A program made the translations under genes and the position numbers. A stretch of DNA of 9,243 nt from Bacteroidales bacterium (lineage in GTDB: Bacteria > Bacteroidota > Bacteroidia > Bacteroidales > UBA7960). The notes below the pieces were generated by a model. That model searched no databases, was not told the DNA's origin, and saw nothing but the letters and a program-made list of their open reading frames with translations. The DNA lies in NCBI GenBank assembly GCA_007131895.1, contig SLPR01000199.1:1-9243 (forward strand), written 5' to 3'. Shown one piece after another: positions 1-6,048 of this stretch (position 1 is its first letter; the number at the start of each line of letters is the position of its first letter).

Positions 1-1
1 C

Positions 2-3000
2 ATTCAGCCCGGTTATTATGCTCAGGCTATGGTAGATGAATCGGTTTACAGCGTGAGTGATTCCATCGAAATTCATGGTTATGTGCGAGACCTGGAAGAA
101 CAGCCCCTGCCCTCTGCAGAAGTTGATGTTTATGTGGTTGTAAAAGGCACACGCAGGATGATGCGCACCACCAGTGATGAGAATGGCGATTTCAGTGTTT
201 ATTTTAAGCCGGTAAGCGGCGAAGGTGGTGATTATTACGTGGGGGCAGGTTTTCCGGGTGCAAACCTGGATGAAGCCCAGGACGAATTCGTCATTCCCGG
301 TTTGCGCTACCCGGGCGACCCTGAAACATGGGAACTGGTGGTGGATGAGCCCCATACCGGAACATTCACAGTGGAAAACCTGAGCAGCATGAGCTTAAGT
401 GGTGTGAATGGAGAAGTAATATCCGCACAGGAAGGTTTAGAGATAACATTTAACGGACCCATCAGTATCCCCGGCAACAGCACTGCAGAACTTTCCTATA
501 CCGTGGTAGCCCATGAAGTTTCTGAAAACATGGAGTTTGAAAAAGCAAGACTCAGGCTTACTTCCACCGAAGGAGCAACGCATCGGTTTAATGCGTGGTC
601 TTTCAGCAAATCGGAAGAAGGCTATATCACGGCCAACCCCGGCACTATGGAAACAACCGTTTTGCAGGGATATGGTAATATCAGGGAAATATCAGTTACC
701 AACATCGGAGAAGCTGAAACCGGCATGGTTGTGTTTGATTTGCCCGATATCGGGTGGCTTACCATGATCAGTGCCGATACCCTTGAAAATATTCCACCAC
801 AGGGCACCGCAGTCTTTACCATGCGTATCAATCCCGGAGCCGATGTTCCCCTCAATGTGCCGCTAACAGGCAACTTTGCCATAAATGCAGAAAATGCCAA
901 CAGCATCACCCTGCCATTTATCATTGAACCAGTTTCTGAAAATACCGGCGATTTGCAGGTGGATGTGGTTAACGAATATACCTACAACACAGACGAGGCG
1001 CCCCATGTGGAAGGAGCTCAGGTGAGTGTACGACACATGTATACGGGTGAGGTTGTTGCCGAAGGAATTACCGGTTCTGATGGCCTTGTCCTTTTTGAAG
1101 AAATCCCTGAAGGCTATTACAATCTGGTTGTTTACAAAGAACTTCACGAAACATATTTCAACACTATCGAAATCAACATGGGTCAGGTAAATGAAGTACT
1201 TGCATTTATCAGTTTCCAGGCGGTCTCCTATTTCTGGGAGGTGATACCGACTCTTATTGAAGATGAATACGACATCAATCTGATAGCGCAATTTGAAACC
1301 CAGGTGCCGGCACCCGTGGTGGTTCTCGATGCGCCGGAGGACATGCCCGATCTTTCACCGGGAGAATTCTTCCCCTTTGTGATTACAATTACCAATTATG
1401 GTTTGATCACCGCCAATAATGTGAGTCTGAACTTTACCGATAGTGGCCCGTATGTATTTAGCTATCTGTTTGATGAGATGGATCTGCCAGCCCAGTCCAG
1501 TATACAGATTCCGGTTATTATGGAACTTGATCCCGATGCAGGCGACAAAAGCAATCCCCCCTGCTGGTATTACGTTGAAGTACCTCATGAATATGAGTGT
1601 GGTCCTTTTACAGTAACAGGGGTGGCCAAAAAAATGTATTGGCTGGGAGGCCCCCACTGCAAAGGGTCAGATCTGGTTGGTCAGCCGGGAGGAGGAACTT
1701 CACCAGGCGCGACATCTGGCGGTGGCCAGGGTGCAGCGCTTGTGGGCTATTTTGCCGGGTGCGATTGTGCCTTTGAGCAAATAGAATTTATTCTCTCTTG
1801 TGGGTTGTGCAACATTCCTCCCGTAGGAGCTTTGTGTATTCCCTACAATATTTACTCTTGTTTTACCGGTGTATATCAAGGTTGTTATGGCAATGTAATG
1901 CAACTCAGCTGTGCTGAAAATGTAGTACGTTGCAGCCCTGACCCTTACACTTCTGCTGCTTTTTGCCTTTACGATCTGGTTAACGATCCCTGCCTGCTCG
2001 GAGGCCCCCCCGGAGGACCCGGAGGGCCAGGAGGCCCGGGAGGTCCGGATGACAAGGGCATCATTGCAGATTGTCCTTATACAACCGACCCCGCCACGCG
2101 TGAAGCCTTAAGAGGGCTTCAGGGACAGGCAGAGTTACTTCTTGAACTGCAGGAAATTGCCATTTCATGGGCTTATGAATTGTATGGAGACTCCGTATGG
2201 TTTGAAGCTCCCGAAGCCGAGCTTCAGTATTTCTGGGATTACCTGGAAACCCTTGACCTTGACGGCCATATAGTGCTCACTCCTGAACTCATCAACCATA
2301 CTCCCACAAACATCACCCAGAATCAGCTGATTTCATACATTCAGCGCAGAAACAATACCGTGGACATGGAAAATGAGCTGGACTATGATGAAACCAACGT
2401 GGTTGATATTGCACGCATTGATTCTCTCAATCAGCGTACCCATGAGATCGAACTGGAAATCCAGTCAATGGGCTACATCGATTCTTATGATATGCTGGAA
2501 GATTTGTTCACCAACCTGCACCAGATTTACAGTGGAGCAATTGTACCTATGAAGAACAAAGAGGTGGCGGAAGAACAGCCTGGCACCAAAAACTCGTCTG
2601 CTGCTGTATGTGCCCGGGTTACACTCCAGTTCTCCCAATCTCTAACCATGACCCGTGAAGCTTTTCAGGGAACCCTTACGCTCTCCAATGGCAGCGAAAC
2701 CGACGCCATAGAGCAAATCCATCTTGACCTTGAAATCCTTGATGAAAATGGTGTAAACAGCAACCATCTTTTCGAAATTGTAGTACTCTCAATGGATAAC
2801 ATTTCGGGAATAGATGGTGGAGGTATTGTTGAGTCAGGTGAGAGCGGCACTGTAGTAGTGCAGTTTATCCCCACACAGCAGGCGGCACCTACCCACCCTG
2901 TATTTTATAGTTTCGGTGGAAATTTATCGTACATGGATCCGTTTGCACAGGACATGGTAAATCATTTTCTGTACCCGGTTACATTGCAGGTAAATCCCAG

Positions 3001-5935
3001 CCCCGATCTCTATATCGACTATTTCATGCAGCGCGACATTCTGGGCAATGATCCCTTTACCGATGTTATCGAACCCAGCATACCCGCAGAACTGGCAGTT
3101 ATGATCAACAACCAGGGTGCAGGAACAGCCATGAGTGTTAATATTGAATCGGCTCAGCCCGAAATCATAGACAACGACAAAGGGCTGCTCATCGATTTTG
3201 AGATCATTGGTTCCAACCTAAGTGGCGAACCCACTCAGCTGGGCTTGATGAATATTGACTTTGGTGACATTGGTCCGGGCGAAACAGCAATAGGACAATG
3301 GTGGTTTACCAGTACGTTGCTGGGTCATTTTATCAACTATGAGGTTTCTATTGTACATCTCAACAGCTACGACAACCCCGACCTGAGCCTGGTAAGCGAA
3401 GTGAATGTACATGAGCTTATCCGCAGCGTCCGGGTGTATGGCGATGCCGACGATGGCATTGACGACTTCCTGGTCAACAACATCCCTGACCTTAACGACT
3501 ATCCTGATCATTTGTATTACTCGCACGGAGGTTCTGATCCGGTATTTGTGGCTGAATCGGCCCACACCGACGGAGATGTAACCCTTGATAATCTTACGGT
3601 AGAACTTACGGTGGAATCCTCTTCTTCCGGCTGGAATTATGCACGCCTCCCGGATCCGGGCAATGGTAATTTCCGGATTGTAAGCTGTACCAGGGAAGAT
3701 GGGCAGGAAATTCCCCTTAAAAACATCTGGCTCACGCATGTGCGTATTCCCGATGGAGGCATGCCAATATATGTAGACAACATGCATCTGCTGGATATTT
3801 TCAGCGCTCAGGAGGAAATGAATTATACCGTTGTGTTTGAGTTCATTGAGCAGGATCTGCCGGCTGTTACCGAGATCAATGGTGTGCCTGAAGGTGTTGC
3901 TGACGATCCGGTTACCCAACTTGAAGTGGTATTTAACAAACCCATAAACCCTGAAACCTTTACTTACGAAGATATGACCCTTCGCAACCAGGGAGGAGAT
4001 AACCTTATGGATTCACTGGTAACGATAGATCAGCTGGATGATCATAAATTCGAAGTGGATCTCACGGGCAAAACAGATCTGTTCGGTCTTTACAGCCTTA
4101 TAGTGCAGGCTGCCGCTATTCAGGATATCTTTGGCAATTCAGGCGAAGCAGGCAAGCAGGTATTCTGGATTCAAGGGATGAATGTACCGGCCATCATCCG
4201 GTTCTTCAATTATCCGCAGGAATCGGAAGAAGCCATCGACTCCATGTATGTGTACTTTAATATGCCTCTGGTGGCAAGCACATTTACTGCCGATCAGATT
4301 ACAATAGTCATGGCAGGTGGAGAGGAAATCAATTCCGAAGGTTTAGATGTGACTCAAATCGATCAGCTGGGCAAATTATTCAGAATCAGTGGTCTTGCAC
4401 CTCTCAACCAGGAAGAAGGGATTTATGAGCTTACGGTGAAGGTAACTGAAATAACCGGAGAAAGCGGAGAAAACGGTTTCATGAATCAATCGGTACAATG
4501 GGTCATTGGCGATGAACCCGATTTCATTGCTGATGCCGGACCCGATGGAGAGATATGTGCTTACGACAGTTTCAGTCTTGCCCAGGCGTCTACCAATGCC
4601 TTTGACTCATCCTGGAGCGGAGGCGACGGATTCTTCTCTGAAGAAGATGAAGTTGTGTTCTATACACCGGGCAGCACCGATATTGCTGCAGGAGAGGCAG
4701 AACTTTGCCTTACAGCTTACGATTCCGAGGGCAATCCTGTGGCTACCGATTGTATGCTGTTGACCATTCATCCTACTCCTGAAGTTTCGTTGCCCGATTA
4801 TGAACCCGTATGCATCAATACCCCTGCTTTTGAGATTACAGGAGGGACACCTGAAGGAGGTAACTACTCCGGCGATTTTCTTGATGAGAACAATATGTTT
4901 GACCCAATTGCAGCCGGCCCCGGTGTTTATACATTCATTTACACCTATATATCCGCAACAGGTTGTACAGGTTCTGATACGACGGAGATTACTGTAAATA
5001 CACTGCCTGAGTTTGACTGCCCTGCCTTCGAACCAGTATGCCAGGGCAGTGATGCAGTTGAATTTGCAGGCCCGGGAGTCTATATCAACAGCGACGGAGA
5101 AGAGGTTACTACTTTTGAACCTTATGAACCAGGCATCTTTGAATTCACCTATCTCGAAACCAATGAGTATGGCTGTGCTGATAGTTGTTTCTTCAGCATT
5201 GAGGTGCTGCCACTGCCCGCGGGAATCTCTGCCATTTCCGGACCAGAGGAGGTTTGTCAAGAATCAGCATCGGTGCTATATACCATTGAAGAAACAGAAC
5301 ATGCAGAAAGCTATATCTGGACCCTACCCGAAGGCGCAACCGGCGAAAGCAATACCCACAGCATAGAGGTAGATTTTGGCCCCGATGCGCAGTCTGGACA
5401 AATCAGCGTTCAGGGAGTGAATAATTGCGGAACCGGTATTGCGGCGGTATTGGATGTCACCGTAAATGATATACCGGAAACTCCTGTTATCACCCTGCTG
5501 AATGATAATGTTCTGGAATCGGATGCTCCCGAAGGCAACCAGTGGTACAACCAGGATGGAATCCTTGAAGGTGCCACAGGGCAACAGTATGTGGTTACGG
5601 AAGATGGTGATTATCACGTGGTTGTTACCTTAGAAGGATGCATCTCTGATATGTCGAATGTAATAACCGTGATTGTGACCGGTATTGATATTACAGAATT
5701 TGATGCAGACTTAAGGGTTTATCCCAACCCATTTGCCAGCGAACTTGTATTTGAATATGATAATGCAGCCGCCAGCATAAACTACGAAATCATGAATCTG
5801 GCGGGTCAGGTGGTTTATTCAGGCTCTTTCTCCGAAAAAACCACCATCAATACAGCACACTTTGTACCCGGCTTTTACGTGATAAAGTTTGAAGATGGTA
5901 CAAACATATCATTCAGGAAAGTAGTAAAGGATTAA
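2..5935 (+). CDS. Giant secreted multidomain protein with T9SS type A sorting domain (5' partial)
   Basis: The frame is open to the left edge, reading IQPGYYAQA before the first in-frame ATG at base 29, so the true start lies upstream. Residues below count from that ATG (1968 to the stop). About 1-90 resemble the end of an alpha-2-macroglobulin MG2 domain (PGYY...GYVRDLEEQPLPSAEVDVYV). About 93-305 hold two Ig-like domains and 307-397 a carboxypeptidase-regulatory-like domain. About 398-510 are an APHP/CARDB-like segment, 512-682 a Cys-rich module with a Gly-Gly-Pro hinge, and 683-840 a mainly helical block. About 861-1135 are beta-rich CARDB-like domains. Two tandem Big_5-like domains follow at 1278-1384 and 1385-1493, then PKD/Ig-like repeats from about 1502 to 1890. 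The last ~78 residues are a type A sorting domain (YPNP at 1898-1901). Family knowledge says such proteins cross the outer membrane by T9SS and are anchored or released. I see no catalytic motif. An adhesive or structural role is inference, and the specific function is unknown. Confidence 0.93.
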   Translation: MQPGYYAQAMVDESVYSVSDSIEIHGYVRDLEEQPLPSAEVDVYVVVKGTRRMMRTTSDENGDFSVYFKPVSGEGGDYYVGAGFPGANLDEAQDEFVIPGLRYPGDPETWELVVDEPHTGTFTVENLSSMSLSGVNGEVISAQEGLEITFNGPISIPGNSTAELSYTVVAHEVSENMEFEKARLRLTSTEGATHRFNAWSFSKSEEGYITANPGTMETTVLQGYGNIREISVTNIGEAETGMVVFDLPDIGWLTMISADTLENIPPQGTAVFTMRINPGADVPLNVPLTGNFAINAENANSITLPFIIEPVSENTGDLQVDVVNEYTYNTDEAPHVEGAQVSVRHMYTGEVVAEGITGSDGLVLFEEIPEGYYNLVVYKELHETYFNTIEINMGQVNEVLAFISFQAVSYFWEVIPTLIEDEYDINLIAQFETQVPAPVVVLDAPEDMPDLSPGEFFPFVITITNYGLITANNVSLNFTDSGPYVFSYLFDEMDLPAQSSIQIPVIMELDPDAGDKSNPPCWYYVEVPHEYECGPFTVTGVAKKMYWLGGPHCKGSDLVGQPGGGTSPGATSGGGQGAALVGYFAGCDCAFEQIEFILSCGLCNIPPVGALCIPYNIYSCFTGVYQGCYGNVMQLSCAENVVRCSPDPYTSAAFCLYDLVNDPCLLGGPPGGPGGPGGPGGPDDKGIIADCPYTTDPATREALRGLQGQAELLLELQEIAISWAYELYGDSVWFEAPEAELQYFWDYLETLDLDGHIVLTPELINHTPTNITQNQLISYIQRRNNTVDMENELDYDETNVVDIARIDSLNQRTHEIELEIQSMGYIDSYDMLEDLFTNLHQIYSGAIVPMKNKEVAEEQPGTKNSSAAVCARVTLQFSQSLTMTREAFQGTLTLSNGSETDAIEQIHLDLEILDENGVNSNHLFEIVVLSMDNISGIDGGGIVESGESGTVVVQFIPTQQAAPTHPVFYSFGGNLSYMDPFAQDMVNHFLYPVTLQVNPSPDLYIDYFMQRDILGNDPFTDVIEPSIPAELAVMINNQGAGTAMSVNIESAQPEIIDNDKGLLIDFEIIGSNLSGEPTQLGLMNIDFGDIGPGETAIGQWWFTSTLLGHFINYEVSIVHLNSYDNPDLSLVSEVNVHELIRSVRVYGDADDGIDDFLVNNIPDLNDYPDHLYYSHGGSDPVFVAESAHTDGDVTLDNLTVELTVESSSSGWNYARLPDPGNGNFRIVSCTREDGQEIPLKNIWLTHVRIPDGGMPIYVDNMHLLDIFSAQEEMNYTVVFEFIEQDLPAVTEINGVPEGVADDPVTQLEVVFNKPINPETFTYEDMTLRNQGGDNLMDSLVTIDQLDDHKFEVDLTGKTDLFGLYSLIVQAAAIQDIFGNSGEAGKQVFWIQGMNVPAIIRFFNYPQESEEAIDSMYVYFNMPLVASTFTADQITIVMAGGEEINSEGLDVTQIDQLGKLFRISGLAPLNQEEGIYELTVKVTEITGESGENGFMNQSVQWVIGDEPDFIADAGPDGEICAYDSFSLAQASTNAFDSSWSGGDGFFSEEDEVVFYTPGSTDIAAGEAELCLTAYDSEGNPVATDCMLLTIHPTPEVSLPDYEPVCINTPAFEITGGTPEGGNYSGDFLDENNMFDPIAAGPGVYTFIYTYISATGCTGSDTTEITVNTLPEFDCPAFEPVCQGSDAVEFAGPGVYINSDGEEVTTFEPYEPGIFEFTYLETNEYGCADSCFFSIEVLPLPAGISAISGPEEVCQESASVLYTIEETEHAESYIWTLPEGATGESNTHSIEVDFGPDAQSGQISVQGVNNCGTGIAAVLDVTVNDIPETPVITLLNDNVLESDAPEGNQWYNQDGILEGATGQQYVVTEDGDYHVVVTLEGCISDMSNVITVIVTGIDITEFDADLRVYPNPFASELVFEYDNAAASINYEIMNLAGQVVYSGSFSEKTTINTAHFVPGFYVIKFEDGTNISFRKVVKD
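1562..2074 (+). other. Cys-rich module inside the giant secreted protein
   Basis: Residues 512-682 of the large protein contain 15 cysteines, starting at CWYY and ending at ADCPY. Cysteine is far rarer in the long stretches on either side, although it reappears in the C-terminal PKD-like repeats. The module includes a Gly/Ser-rich stretch (QPGGGTSPGATSGGGQG) and pairs such as CDC and CGLC, then spaced cysteines up to the Gly-Gly-Pro hinge. In an exported protein these would probably form disulfides. The count is odd, so at least one cysteine would be unpaired within the module. I do not recognise a named domain. From memory, similar Cys-rich stretches sit at this point in related large extracellular proteins, but this needs a profile search. 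Confidence 0.7.
2000..2047 (+). repeat. Gly-Gly-Pro low-complexity hinge (9-bp imperfect repeats)
   Basis: Sixteen codons encode GGPPGGPGGPGGPGGP (residues 658-673) as imperfect GGN-GGN-CCN units, far more GC-rich than the surrounding gene. The tract includes a run of seven C at 2005-2011. It sits near the end of the Cys-rich module, before the helical block, and probably acts as a flexible or extended linker. Slippage in the 9-bp units would change hinge length in frame, and slippage in the C run would shift the frame. Confidence 0.85.
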
Positions 5936-5966
5936 ATCCTGCTTCTCAGCATTCCTGATCAATAAA

Positions 5967-6011
5967 AACTCCGGGATTCCTCTGCTTTATGGCAGAAAGA
6001 ATCCCGGAGTT
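5967..6011. terminator. Bidirectional intrinsic terminator between convergent genes
   Basis: A perfect 13-bp stem pairs 5967-5979 (AACTCCGGGATTC) with 5999-6011. A second 5-bp stem (5981-5985 with 5992-5996) closes a six-base loop, with a small internal bulge between the two. To the right comes TCTTTGTGTTT, a moderate U-tract for the plus-strand gene ending at 5935. To the left the minus strand reads TTTTATT, a U-tract for the sensor gene ending at 6049. The position between two converging stop codons supports use from both sides. Confidence 0.88.
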
Positions 6012-6048
6012 CTTTGTGTTTCTGATATTTAAAAACTAATAGAGCAAC

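Noticed and set aside
1760..1780. CDCAFEQ (residues 578-584) as an alpha-2-macroglobulin-type thioester, given the MG2-like N-terminus
   Set aside because: The thioester motif is C-x-E-Q. Here the spacing is C-x-x-E-Q, and the site lies in a Cys-rich module rather than in a helical thioester domain.
3218..3919. Antisense open frame of 233 codons on the minus strand
   Set aside because: It is fully inside the large plus-strand gene, its translation has no recognisable domain, and the sense frame has clear protein-family character. It is a shadow frame.
4607..5260. Antisense open frame of 217 codons on the minus strand
   Set aside because: It is opposite the PKD-like repeats. Its translation is Cys/Ile/Arg-rich with no domain, as expected for the reverse of such repeats.
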